Assembly: GCA_022578965.1 (NCBI GenBank)
Contig: MU400634.1
Span: forward strand, 1-64,000
From: Xylaria sp. FL1777
Taxonomy: Eukaryota; Ascomycota; Sordariomycetes; Xylariales; Xylariaceae
Length of the DNA: 64,000 bases
Direction: 5' to 3'
Positions 12,099 through 22,716 of the stretch are shown here, piece after piece (within the stretch, counting starts at the first letter, position 1; each line of letters starts with the position of its first letter). The position numbers and the translations under genes were made by a program. The notes under the pieces were generated by a model that was given only the letters and a program-made list of their open reading frames with translations, searched no databases and was not told the DNA's origin.

Positions 12099-15000
12099 TT
12101 AATGCCGTCTCGATTTCGAAGAGCTAGGGCTTGGCTTCATAGGGTCGCCCACAACCTCGGCCGTACTTGCTAAGAGGTCAAGGCCCTGACCTGGCTCAGT
12201 TTTACTAATATTGCGCTGATGAACATGGCCAAAGCTTGCGGGACGTTCATCAGCGCCTTCAAGACTGGATTTCATTGATGTCGAATGACTAAGATCCTCA
12301 GTCGAACGACGTTCCTGGGAGTTACTCCGATCGAATGGTAATCTGGCTGACGCCGTTAAATGCGACTGTGGTTCCCTAGTGGTAGGACTCGGCTGAGGGT
12401 CTAATGTCGACTGCTCCTCTGAGGATATAAGTTTGAGCATTTGTTCAGTAGTAGAGTTCCGTTTCGAACTCTTCCTTGGTACTTCAGGAACCTCTAACAC
12501 CTCAGGATCCTTGCCCGACGATGATTTGATGGTCCGCTTCGACGGATACCTGCTAGCTTTGGATTGTACCCGACTTGGAAATTTGAAACTTTCACCAGCA
12601 TCCAGGTCTGGTAATAAAGGGGGATCTTTGGATATCTTTGAAGTCCCGATCTCCAACTCCTCGTCTGACTCTGGCTCGCTAACGTCATTTAACAACTTGC
12701 CACCAGCACTGTCGCCTCTGGCATGCCCAATATTTTTTGACCTTCGAGTGTCATCCTCATCGTCACTTTCGATAGGGCCATTACGCAATACACCAAGCGC
12801 AACAGGTATTCCTTCAGGCGGCGCGTCGTCACTGAAATCACCACCTCTTGCCTTCATTGCAGGCGGCATTCTCGAGCTCCGGACAACTTCAAATCCTTTG
12901 CCCTTTTCCTTCGTTTTGCCCCCAAATAATCGCATAAGCCACCCCGTCGCCGTCGCAACTGGGCTCGTGGGATCTGCTGGACCGGTACCTAGTTTCCGCC
13001 CTAGACCGTCTGAGTTAAGAGCTGGTCCTCTGACCCCATAGTAGAAGTCAACCTCACGGGTTGAGTAATCTGTGCGGGGTGCAAAGACTGGTGCAAAAGG
13101 CGCATGCGAAGTGTTTAGTTTGTCGGATGTGTCACCCTCAGCATCCCCGCCGACTTGGCTTAAACGGTGGCTTGTAAGATCTATGCTACCGAGTGAACCC
13201 TGAGCCCGGTGTAGTGACAATGATCCAGCTTCCTCAAGGGTTCCGCGACGGGCACGTGGTGGACGGTAATATGGATCTGCGCTAGGCTGTGGGCGAGTCG
13301 CTTGGCCTGGAGATGGCAGGAAAGAGAAAGTACTAGCTTCTCTAGGTGTCGTCGCCGCGAATGTGCTACTCCCCATAGGGTTTGAGTATGCGTCTACGCT
13401 GTAGGTATCCATCGCACTGGAATTTCTCCTGGGGCTCATCATGATACCCATACTACCTGCTGATTCACTTCGTACACGACCGTAACCCCTCTTCGAAGTG
13501 TTTTCCGCAGCGTCCAGCATAGCAGTACTACTGAGCTGACTCAGTCTCGACGGGCCAGTTGTTCGATCAACGCGTCTCGATAGCTGACGAGCACCAAAAA
13601 TCTTGGACAGCCCACCTCTGGTTTGCCCACTTACGTCATCACCACCAGCGCCGCATAGCCGGGCGATAACTTCAACGATAGTTTGTAAAGCGTTCAGAAA
13701 GAAGCCGAAAAGGAGCACGGCGCCATGTATCACTAGAATCGCGTAACCGATCCATCCTTTGGGGCCATCCGTAAGTCCTAGGGAGGGTGTGAATGCAACC
13801 ATCATAATGATGGTAATAAAGCGAAAAGCTGAGAAGCCTAAGTGGTATGCGTTCATAGAAGTTGACGAGTGAAACGGGCGGAAAGCTTGTAATGTGAGGA
13901 TTTGGATGACCTCGCAGACGGCGAGGATGACGATCTGGGCGGTTCCAGAAGGCTGTACAGCGCCAATAGCTATGCCACGTACAATGGTGATCATCACTGG
14001 GATTAGAGCAAAACCTGATGCCTCGTCCGAAAAGGTATTATACAGTGGACCATAGAGAAGAACAGTGGGTAAATCGTCAAATAAGTGCGCCCGCGGTTTC
14101 GTAGTAGCGATTAGATGCGTGAACCAAACATCAAAGCCAATAATCAGCGCCAGCGTCACCACAGCCAAAGCTACCAAGTAGCCCGGGATTCGTGTTGCAA
14201 TAACAAGTTGGAATGCTGAGAGAGCAACAGTCGGTAGGAGGAAATAACTAAAAACAATTCGAATAACGTTGCCCAGTGAGAACGGGATATTCTTCGCTCG
14301 GAGGTCTTCCTCTGAGTCATGGTTAATAAGACGCCATAACCACCGGATCAAAAACCCAGCTTGGGTCAAGAAAAGGGCACCTGCAGTGATAACAAGCAGC
14401 CATACTATTGTGCCGGCCCAAATGTCTTCAACTTCGCCCAGACCAACAAGTTGCGCGATGCGCTCTAGGCCGTACGAACCTCGAGTGACATATATGCCAT
14501 CAACAACGCTCTGCCAGGGTCCCGCTTTGGATACGAGTTGCGCATTAAACATAAGAACAGACCATGCCACCTGGCTAACCGCCGGTTGGTAAAAGCCTGG
14601 GTATTCCAGGGAGAGGCTTCCCGTCAAAACGACAAATTGAATATAGTTCAGGCAGTCGCCAAACCCAGGAGTAACCAGCCGCAAAAGGTCCGGGTCTCTG
14701 CCATAATTCGACGTCCAGTGGAAAACATCACTTGTGCCCCAAGGACTGAAGATTGCTGCAAAAATTGTAGCAAAGCCAACAATTACCAGCGCAATTAGGG
14801 GTAAGAATGTCAGAAACCAGGCCACGCTCCCCAAAGTAGGCGTTACTGTTGCAGACACGCAACCAATCGTAGTAGCATACTGGTCACCATATCGGATAAT
14901 GATGGTGGGAGCAAATGAAGCGAACGCGTACGATGAGTCGAAGTTTTTGGAGAGATTGAACGAAGGCAGGCTACTCGGGTCTGCAGTTACGTTGCTATGC

Positions 15001-15602
15001 AAGTCAGCAGGCTGGTATACTTAGATGTACTGCCTGTATGTTTGAACAGAGCAGCCAAGTGGAACCTACATCGCGGCGTTACCGAAGACTGGACCAAGAG
15101 GGCACATCGATCCATGAAGCAGGCTTTCACAGAAATACGCATCGTCGGAGTACGGACGGTAGGTGAGGACGTCAACGGTGGAGTGGAGCGTAGTGGCATT
15201 GTATACCGACAAACCATGCTCTATAGTATTCTGTATCTTGCCGCCGAGAGCTCCTTCCGGATCGTCCCACTCGGGGTCTCCTGGAGGCGGCAGAGTGGCG
15301 TCTCCTACTCTTCCTGTAACATTGCCCCATATCGTAACTAACAAATTGTGATTCTCGCCGTTGGCCTCGAAGACAGCGTCGGCAATCAACGGTACAAACT
15401 GGAGCTGGACTTGGTCTCGCGGGATCTCCAGGTTAGTAGAGATGTAGGTGTTGCTAAGGCAATTTTCAAACGAGATGTTCACGGCCGACACGACGGGGAA
15501 GGCGGAGGAAGCCAGCAGCAGCAGCGTTATGTGGAAGAAACGGGGGAGGAGACCTGGGGCGTTCGCGCCGCGAGAGGGCGGGCGTTGTAGTCGACTTGGC
15601 AT
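12099..15602 (-). CDS. TRP-like channel with ML-like lumenal domain (FLC family)
   Basis: Two exons, 15602-15083 and 14980-12099, separated by a 102-bp intron, give 1133 residues. An N-terminal signal/anchor segment (RFFHITLLLLASSAFPVVSA) is followed by an ML-like domain to about residue 185, with cysteine-containing motifs such as SFENCLSN and YFCESLLHGSMCPLGP. A polytopic membrane region follows to about residue 640, where I see about nine hydrophobic segments. The last 490 residues are a disordered Ser-rich, charged cytoplasmic tail. This is the layout of fungal FLC/Pkd2/Spray TRP-like channels, linked in yeasts to Ca2+ homeostasis, FAD transport and cell-wall integrity at plasma or internal membranes. 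The tail is much longer than in yeast FLC proteins and probably regulatory. The chosen acceptor (CTGCAG) keeps frame with the GTAACG donor; a nearby ATAG acceptor would not. Confidence 0.85.
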
Positions 15603-18386
15603 AGTTGAACGGGGGGTGGAACGATGCTCGCGGCTCTGGGCACCGGTCCTCTCATGGTGTTGTCGGGTTGGGTTGTGTGTCGGGCAACGGAGGCGGCGAT
15701 CGTAGACGCAATCAGCCCTGAGAGAAGCGATGAGGAGCGGCGGCGGCGGCGGCGACGACCATTACGCCCGCATCATCTTGGAAGCTGAATTTGAGTCTCG
15801 AGCGAATGCAGCTGGTTCGGAGGGCCGGCAATTGGGCTCGGTCAGGCAGAACGCGTCTTCAAGCTGCTGCTAGCCTTGAAGAGCGTTAGACAAGCTGACA
15901 CGAAATGTGAAGTTGTTGGGTCTTGGGTAATTATTTTTTGGAGAAAGGGGATTCGATGTAAGAGCAGGTTGAGCATGACGATAAACCGGGTCTCCGTTTC
16001 CTGTTTACCTATTCCTGGCTGTGGCAGTGCTGACGGCGCCTCTGGCCAACCGTATTATAGTACAGGGAGGATCGTAGGTACTTACAGGAACCTACTTACA
16101 TATATATTTAGCTAGGTTGGTACTCTAGGCCTACGGTACACTAAGTATTACATAGGAACATGGTAAGGGACATCCCAGCTCTAAATCAGTTAAATGTAGG
16201 CAGCATATGTAGTAGGTAGTCCCAACTTTGGGTACCTACTAGAAGTATTTGTGTACTATATGCCAAACAAATTCCAATTGTATCTTTTTGTTCTAAGGGG
16301 CTATGTACAGGGTGGGTTTGTGCAGTTGAATTCTCTGCAATCAGCGTCTAGTATATCTGAAGTCTCAGACGTGTATAAGGAGTACCCATAAGTACCTATA
16401 ATGCGGACATCTGCACATCTGCACATCAGCACGCCAAGTCAAGTGCATCATTGACTCCAGCAACCCTTTGACAACTTGTACGAAGGCCGAGGAATAGAGC
16501 TAAGAAATACGATTCCCCACCTAGATTCATAGGTAAGCGATATGCCAAACATCAGACCAGAAAGACGGCCTACCAAACTCGTTCTTCTATGCGTAAGTAC
16601 GCCACATGCGCTTGATTTGCCCAACTCTGAGCTTCTTACATGTAGTGAGCGTGTCACTTGTTGCGTCGTGGGCTCGTAGCTTGAATAGCCAATCACCAAT
16701 CATACTGATGCCAACCCATCGAACGGCATGGGCCCGTCCTGCGTGTCTCACTGTGATGGAACAGGTTCCAGTATTATCAGTCAAAGTAAATGTAACACTA
16801 GGTATTCCATCATCACATACCTAACCTGGTAGACTAGATCGTACCACCTACCAGTTTGTTCGTTGTCTCGATGCTGGGTCGCCTCCATCTAAGGCAGCCA
16901 AGTACTATATGTAAGCTGGCGGAGCTCAGCTCCGACGCCGTTGAGATTTTAGTCACTTGTCTCAAGACCGTACAGTAGAGAGACAGGCTCGTTGCAATTC
17001 ACAGGTAGCAGCTTTCTTTAAACATACATATAAAAGTCAACAGCGAATAAGTCTTGGCTATATCCTCAGACATATCTTTCGGGCCTTCCTTGCATTTCAG
17101 AGCTGCGTATGACGCCGTGTAAGTCGGTACAGACTGCGAGGAGCCCACCGTACACTAATAATATCCCAGGGAGGCTCGTATATGGTAGGTAGGACGCTCC
17201 CGAACAGGGCCCGAGCACTGAGCCGTTGTCCACGTCTGCAGAAGCATTAAGCATTGAGCATTGACAACATTGCAGGAACAATGAGGAGTGCTCGGTCCGG
17301 GTCTGGCTCGTCTGGCAAGATCCGCGTCACCGAACCAACCACTGTGATGCCTATTTGCCTTCCTCCCACTTTTTTTTTTTTTTTTGTATTTTTTTCTCTC
17401 CCTGAAGCCGCAAAACCCGACCGCCAGTTCAAGACCAGCGCTGCATGTCGGTGCTGGACCGTGATTACTGGCTGCTAGGGCTGCGCTCGGGGCCTCTAGG
17501 CAGGGTAGAAAAAACGACGACTCCCCTTCTTCTTGACGCTTCTTCTCCTTCTCCTTCTCTCCCTCCTCCTCCTTTTTCTTCTTCCCTCCCCATCCTCTCT
17601 GCACCTTTGCACATCTCACACGTGTTGCTGAAACGTGTGGGTGGTGTGTGTAAGTCCAGAGCAGGCGGGACTTTCGCTTGGCCGACTCGCCCAGCCAGTC
17701 AGCCTTCGTGGGGCCCACTCAATACGGCAACATACTCTCGCCCGGGGGCCTCCGCCAGGCTGGGCTAGTGCCCTCGGAGGTCGGACCCCCCTGGCCTGCA
17801 ATCTTGGGTCCCTTTCTCTCGCTGCCTACCCGGCAGATCGCAGATCGCCATCCAATTCGCCAGACCCGACAGAAATTTACATTATCGTCGACGCCTCAAT
17901 CCTGGCCATTCTCCGTCCCTTCTCTGCAGCCTCCTGTTTCCCGTCGAACGACAGCGTCTGTTTTCCTCCAGCGTACACTCTTTCTAGCCTTTGTAGCAAT
18001 TCCAGCCCATCTGCCTCCAGCTTCTGGGTATACACTTATCGTATCGTTGTATTGTTGGACACCAAACCTGGACAAGCAAGGCCGCCGTCTGATCCACTGT
18101 GCCATCCGGGAAATAGTCCAAAGTATGTATGTGTTCAATTCCGGCTGCTCCCCCCTTTCTCCACAGCTGCTAGCCGTCACCACCCAAACTTTCACAAACA
18201 AGCTCTAACTCAGGCACCAGTATTCGGTATTTGCCAGATCCTCCTCACACAAACCTGCTCGATATCTGTTCTCGATTCAGCCCTCAAGCCAATCCCTCGA
18301 CTTCCCAAGCGTATCTCATTTCCATCCATTGGACTGCCACAATTCATCTCTAGAGGTCTTTTCAGCTATAATACAAGCCTTCCCCA
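15603..18386. other. long intergenic region with pyrimidine-rich tract
   Basis: About 2.8 kb between divergent genes, so it holds the promoters of the TRP-like gene (minus) and the PRA1 gene (plus). A T-run at 17371-17385 and a C/T-rich stretch at about 17520-17600 lie upstream of PRA1, as is common near fungal transcription starts. Open frames across 17635-18386 lie in the presumed PRA1 leader and lack splice or family support. AGGTA/TACCT repeats occur near 16070-16240. Confidence 0.5.
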
Positions 18387-18917
18387 ATGTCTCGTATTCA
18401 GATCCCTCTCGACGTTATCACGTCGCGTCTCAACATCGCCGATCGCTTCTCCGGATTTCGCAATACGTCGCTCTCCAGCCGCTTCGCCAACATGAAGCCC
18501 ATCGGCGAATTTCTCGACTTCAAGCGCCTTTCCAAGCCCGCCAACTTCTCCGAAGTCCAGTCGCGTGTCAATTACAACTTGTCGACCTTTTCGAGCAACT
18601 ACGCCGTCGTGTTTGTTCTCCTCAGCATCTATGCACTGATCACGAACCCATTGTTGCTGTTCGACATCATTCTCCTCGCTGGCGGCCTGTGGTTGCTTGG
18701 CCTACGTAATGGACAAGACCTGACCATTGGCACCTTTACGGCTACCTCTTCCCAGTTGTACACTGGTCTGCTCTGCACCTGCGGTTTTCTCTTTCTTATT
18801 GCTTCACCTTTCACCACTGTCCTCTGGTTGATTGGTGCGAGTGGCGTGGTCATTCTTGGCCACGCTGCTCTGTTGGACAAGCCTATCGATGAGGCTTTTT
18901 CAGGGGAGGCGGTCTAG
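18387..18917 (+). CDS. PRA1/Yip3 prenylated Rab acceptor
   Basis: Single exon, 176 residues. The first 75 residues are amphipathic and basic (cytosolic). They are followed by two pairs of closely spaced hydrophobic segments (YAVVFVLLSIYALI/LLLFDIILLAGGLWLLGL and LLCTCGFLFLIASPFTTVLWLIGASGVVILGHAAL), the hallmark PRA1 topology. The C-terminus (DKPIDEAFSGEAV) is acidic and typical of fungal members. PRA1/Yip3 proteins sit in the Golgi/ER membrane, bind prenylated Rab GTPases and aid their membrane delivery in vesicle traffic. The length matches the family, so I take the stop at 18915-18917 as genuine although a second frame opens over the last codons and runs on downstream. Confidence 0.93.
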   Translation: MSRIQIPLDVITSRLNIADRFSGFRNTSLSSRFANMKPIGEFLDFKRLSKPANFSEVQSRVNYNLSTFSSNYAVVFVLLSIYALITNPLLLFDIILLAGGLWLLGLRNGQDLTIGTFTATSSQLYTGLLCTCGFLFLIASPFTTVLWLIGASGVVILGHAALLDKPIDEAFSGEAV

Positions 18918-20005
18918 GTGGTCGGCCGCGAGCTCCCGAATTTGCGCCCTCATGGGCAAGACCATCCGGGCGTGGACAGGGGAGGTATTTCGCGCCTGAA
19001 GACGACTTTTGGGATACTAGACGTAGAGTCGTCGAGGAATTGGACAGTGATGATGGCGATATACGAGGTGATATACGAGGTTCTAGGTTGGCGCTTACAG
19101 CGGTTAATAGACGGTATGCTAGTGATGAGCTTCGGTTCACGGGTATAGACATGGGTAGTGGTCGTTCGCGGAACAAATATGCCTATCAACATTCGGACGA
19201 CGACAACGATTCAACGGAGGGTGACTCTCAAGCAACGACAGAAAGCGATACGGAAGATGAAGCTCGGGCCGAAATGGAGAATGCTTTGGTGCAATCGGCT
19301 TTAACCCGGATACGAAAGGCGAAGGCCAAAGGCAAGCATGATGTGAAACTGAATAAGGGAGAGCTGGCCGCTTTGGAACGAAGACGGAAACGTCTCCAGT
19401 CTGAAGCCGAATCTGCCGCAAGGCGAAAAGGCAAAGACCGTAAACGACGGAAGGAAAAAGAACAGCGAGTTGCCGTTCCACTTTCTCAACTCGATTCCTC
19501 TCTCCCTGACCCATCGCAGACGCGTCCTCGTTCTTCAGCATCCTCTCATAACTCTCCGTCCCAACGTCATGGCTCTTCCTCACCTTTCGATTACCAATAT
19601 GTGTCACCTGCCTCCAACCGACGTCATGCGTCGGACGCCGGAAGGCCGTCTTCGTCCCTGAAAAATGTCCCGCATGATGAAGACTGGCATGCTCAATCGC
19701 AATCTCAATTTGCACCAGATCCATTTCAGTATCAGACAGCAGGGCCATCTGGGGCATATCCTACTAGCCCTTTGGCATACAGCAATATGTCCCAGCTTGG
19801 AACAGCCGCTGCGGAGATAACGCCAGAAGATGATACAGGTAGTGACGGTCACGGAGGTCGTACACAGCTGAAAAGTCTAGAGGATGTGATTGTAGTAGAG
19901 GCAGGGTCTCCTCCCGAGCAAGAGCTTAGACGCTCCAGGAGGAAGAAGAGCTCATCCCGGAACTCTGTCAGTAGCGGTGGCAGCCGGAAACGAAATGACA
20001 AATGA
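18893..20005 (+). CDS. charged, disordered nuclear-type protein; 5' end unresolved
   Basis: A frame one base back from PRA1 stays open from 18893 (after a TGA at 18890) to the stop at 20003-20005. The first in-frame ATG is only at 19151, giving 284 residues. Upstream codons also look coding (PEDDFWDTRRRVVEELDSDD), so the true start may be earlier, through an upstream exon. A strong acceptor, CTTTTTCAG, ends at 18903. The protein is acidic near residue 20-50 of the ATG form, then has a lysine/arginine-rich helix (KAKGKHDVKLNKGELAALERR), a Ser/Pro/Gln-rich middle and a basic C-terminus (RSRRKKSSSRN) resembling a nuclear localisation signal. I do not recognise the family. It is clearly expressed-looking coding DNA, but the function is unknown. 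Confidence 0.6.
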   Translation, partial: GFFRGGGLGGRPRAPEFAPSWARPSGRGQGRYFAPEDDFWDTRRRVVEELDSDDGDIRGDIRGSRLALTAVNRRYASDELRFTGIDMGSGRSRNKYAYQHSDDDNDSTEGDSQATTESDTEDEARAEMENALVQSALTRIRKAKAKGKHDVKLNKGELAALERRRKRLQSEAESAARRKGKDRKRRKEKEQRVAVPLSQLDSSLPDPSQTRPRSSASSHNSPSQRHGSSSPFDYQYVSPASNRRHASDAGRPSSSLKNVPHDEDWHAQSQSQFAPDPFQYQTAGPSGAYPTSPLAYSNMSQLGTAAAEITPEDDTGSDGHGGRTQLKSLEDVIVVEAGSPPEQELRRSRRKKSSSRNSVSSGGSRKRNDK

Positions 20006-20357
20006 GAGGAGCTTAGATGGGCTTGACCGAACGACGACTCATCAATCTTATACCCAAGGAGTACTGAGGTTTCCATACCCTCGCAACTTTCTATAACTCA
20101 ATACCATTTCCTAGACCTTTCAAAAAAATGATTGATTTGAATTCTGATAAAGTGACGCAACTTAAATATGGTAGGGTATTCTATGAACTTTCTAATAAGT
20201 TCGCTCATTCACCGACCTCAGAATCACCCGCTTGCGGCACAATAAACGACATAAATTGAAACGTATATACCCTAAGCTCAGAACGCCATCTTTTCCAAGA
20301 AATTTCTACATATGTCCCTCAACCCGGACGACCAATGATTATGACCTAGCTTGAGGT
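20006..20357. other. convergent 3' intergenic spacer
   Basis: Lies between the 3' ends of the plus-strand gene ending at 20005 and the minus-strand gene ending at 20358. AT-rich, with no coding signal. Confidence 0.5.
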
Positions 20358-21131
20358 TCATGAGAAGAACTTGCCGATCCCGCTGAAGAACCCGCCGCCG
20401 CCGCTACGGCCAGAGGACTCGGTGTACTCTGTCTGTCGCTTCTCATAATGCAAACCCCCGCCGTATCCATGGTCAGTGCTGGAGTTGTTGTTGCCTAGGC
20501 CAGTAGCCATGCGTACGGCCTCACCCATTAGCCCAATGCTACCGGTACCGCCGGCCGTCTTAGCCGCGATGCCCAGCATGCGCTGGATCCCCGCTGGTAG
20601 CCTAAGCCCGAAGCGCGCGAGGAGGGCCGTCAATGCCCCGCCCGTGATCAAGGGCATGACCACCAGCATGAAGACCTTGATCGGATGTCGCTTCGCCCAG
20701 TACATCAGATCGCGTAACAGGCGTTTTAGTTTCTTGTAGGCGCGCGTCATGAAGTTGGCGCGCGGGGAGCGCTTATAGTAGGAGGGGGAGCGGCCTAGGA
20801 GGGGGGTCCTGTCAGTGTCCAGTTCTGTGTTCTAGAGGCAGGTTAGAAGATGTAGAAAAGGCGACTCACCCATGCTGAAGAAGCTCCGCGTGCTGCTGTT
20901 CCCCAGGTTGAAGAAGGAGCCCCGCGAAGCGTTGTGCTTGGAATAGTTGCTGTCATCGCCGAGTAAGCCCTCCAGGCCAGAGGACGAGCGGTGCTTGCTG
21001 CGTCGCTCCCGCGAGTGCGAGCGGGAGTGCGATCTGTCTCGTTTGTGTTTGTGCGAGGAGGACTTGTGCGATTTGTGCGATTTGCGCGAAATCACAGAGG
21101 CGCCGTCGCCCCAGCTATCAAAGAAACCCAT
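20358..21131 (-). CDS. basic single-pass membrane protein, unknown function
   Basis: Two exons, 21131-20870 and 20794-20358, flank a 75-bp intron with a perfect GTGAGT donor and CTGAC branch point, giving 232 residues. Residues 10-55 are a His/Lys/Ser/Arg-rich region (SHKSHKSSSHKHKRDRSHSR) resembling SR-type or nuclear/phospho-regulated tails. After SFFNLG and SFFSMG motifs comes a basic amphipathic stretch (AYKKLKRLLRDLMYWAKRHP), then one hydrophobic segment (IKVFMLVVMPLITGGALTALLA). The C-terminus is Gly/Ser-rich and ends in GGGGFFSGIGKFFS. I know of no characterised family with this layout; it looks like a conserved ascomycete hypothetical protein. It shares a promoter region of about 0.7 kb with the divergent J-domain gene. 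Confidence 0.75.
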
Positions 21132-21844
21132 TGCCGCTACTTCTGCTATGCTGCGATCCCGCTTGTCAGGGAGAAATAGAGGAAAAAGTCGGCAAATCTA
21201 GCGGGTGAGTGTTGAACTTGAATAGCACAAAACAGGTCAACCTCTCCCTCGTAATAGTCGTTAAGTCGTAACCTCGAGACTTATCGTGAGCAAACAACGG
21301 GCAAAACACCACAACGCTCGAATTAGAGTATTTGGGTCAGTCCACAAAAACTGTGGAGGATAGATCCAAAATCAAAGCTCGGGATCGATCTCACGACGAC
21401 GACTGGATAACAAGCACTTTTACTGTGTAGCTTACTGCAAAGCATAGCGGGTGTCCTGCAGCTCTCAGACCTCCAGCCCCTTCACCGACAATTCAAGTGG
21501 CTGGCAATCCCTTGTCGCGACCCTCCCTGCCAAGCCCGCAAAATGCACCAGTCCTCTTCGGGTCTAGTTCCGTCTCAAGTGCACCCCACAGCAAAACAAG
21601 GGTCTTAATGAAAAGTCAAGCCACCGTTACCGATACGTGAGAGCTATGAGCAGCCATCTACGCCACATATGACGTGGGTCATCAATCAATGAATCCATCC
21701 CGCTTCAACTTGTCCATGGTGCCCAAAAACTGCGAGTGCTAGACCAGGTATTCTAGTACTAAAGAATGAGAAAATTCCCTAGATCTAATTCTCTTCCATT
21801 TCTGACATTCTTATTCCTTAATCCTAGTGCCTATAAGTATCATA
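21132..21844. other. shared divergent promoter region
   Basis: About 0.7 kb between two divergently transcribed genes. No gene or clear motif recognised. Confidence 0.5.
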
Positions 21845-22716
21845 ATGGCTAACTCTGGACCGCCTCCCGACTACTGTACGTCTCTCGAAGAAAAGCCCCT
21901 TGTCGCCAACACCCCACTAACACCTGATGATGCCCATCCAGACCGCATATTAGAAATATCCGAGACTGCGACGACACAGCAGATTCGCGATGCATATAAA
22001 AGGTGAGCCGAGAAGTTACCACGCCAATCTACATCTTTCTACCCGAAGTGTAAGGATGATACCAACTTACTTTAAGAGCTGCGCTCAAGACACACCCAGA
22101 CCGGGTAGCCGCCGACTCGCCAGAGCGCGCTCCACGGACGCGGAAGTTCCAGCTCGTGAACGATGCCTACTACACGCTGTCCGACTCGACACGGCGTCGA
22201 GAATATGACGCGCAGCGGAAGTTGTTCAACAGCACGAGACCCAAGCCCTCCAAGCCCTCAAGCGCAGCCAACGCCAACGAAGAATCCAACGGAGACATAC
22301 CCCGCCCCGACATGAACGCGAACGACTTCTACAGCTGGGCCTGGAACTTCTTCACGGGGAACAAGGGAGGCGCGAACGCGGAGCAGGCTCGCCAGGAGGC
22401 GGAGAACGCGCAGTTCGCCGACGTCTTCGAGGAGATGCTGCGCGAGGAGGGCATGGACGAGGCGCAGCAGCAGCAGCAGGGCAAGGGCTCGTTCTGGGCC
22501 CTAGCCGGCGGCGCCGCGGGCGGCATCTTGGGGTTCATCGCTGCCAACTTCCCCGGTGCCATTGCGGGCGTGGTGGCGGGTAACCGCTTCGGCGCCATCC
22601 GCGACGCGAAGGGGAAGAGCGTTTATGAGGTCTACCAGGAGCTGCCCCAGACAGATCGCGCGAGATTGCTGGCGCAGCTCGCCACGAGGGTGTTCAGTCA
22701 TGCTGTTGGTGTTTGA
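21845..22716 (+). CDS. J-domain (DnaJ/Hsp40) co-chaperone with glycine-rich C-terminus
   Basis: Three exons, 21845-21875, 21942-22002 and 22077-22716, joined over introns of 66 and 74 bp (GTACGT and GTGAGC donors), give 233 residues. The J domain begins at DYYRILEIS (residue 9) and carries the diagnostic HPD at 37-39 (ALKTHPDRV), ending near DSTRRREYDAQRK. The middle is polar, with a Gln repeat (EAQQQQQG). The C-terminal 80 residues hold a Gly/Ala-rich hydrophobic stretch (LAGGAAGGILGFIAANFPGAIAGVVAG) that may insert into or lie against a membrane. J proteins stimulate Hsp70 ATPase through HPD. This class (J domain plus Gly-rich hydrophobic tail, no zinc finger) is a type III/C Hsp40. The first exon encodes only ten residues, so simple gene finders would miss it. 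Confidence 0.9.

Noticed and set aside
12433..13041. 202-codon plus-strand frame
   Set aside because: Antisense to the disordered tail of the TRP-like gene; low-complexity mirror composition.
17635..18495. 286-codon plus-strand frame before and overlapping PRA1
   Set aside because: Different frame from PRA1, Ser/Pro-rich from a C/T-rich leader, no family resemblance; it looks like a leader artefact.
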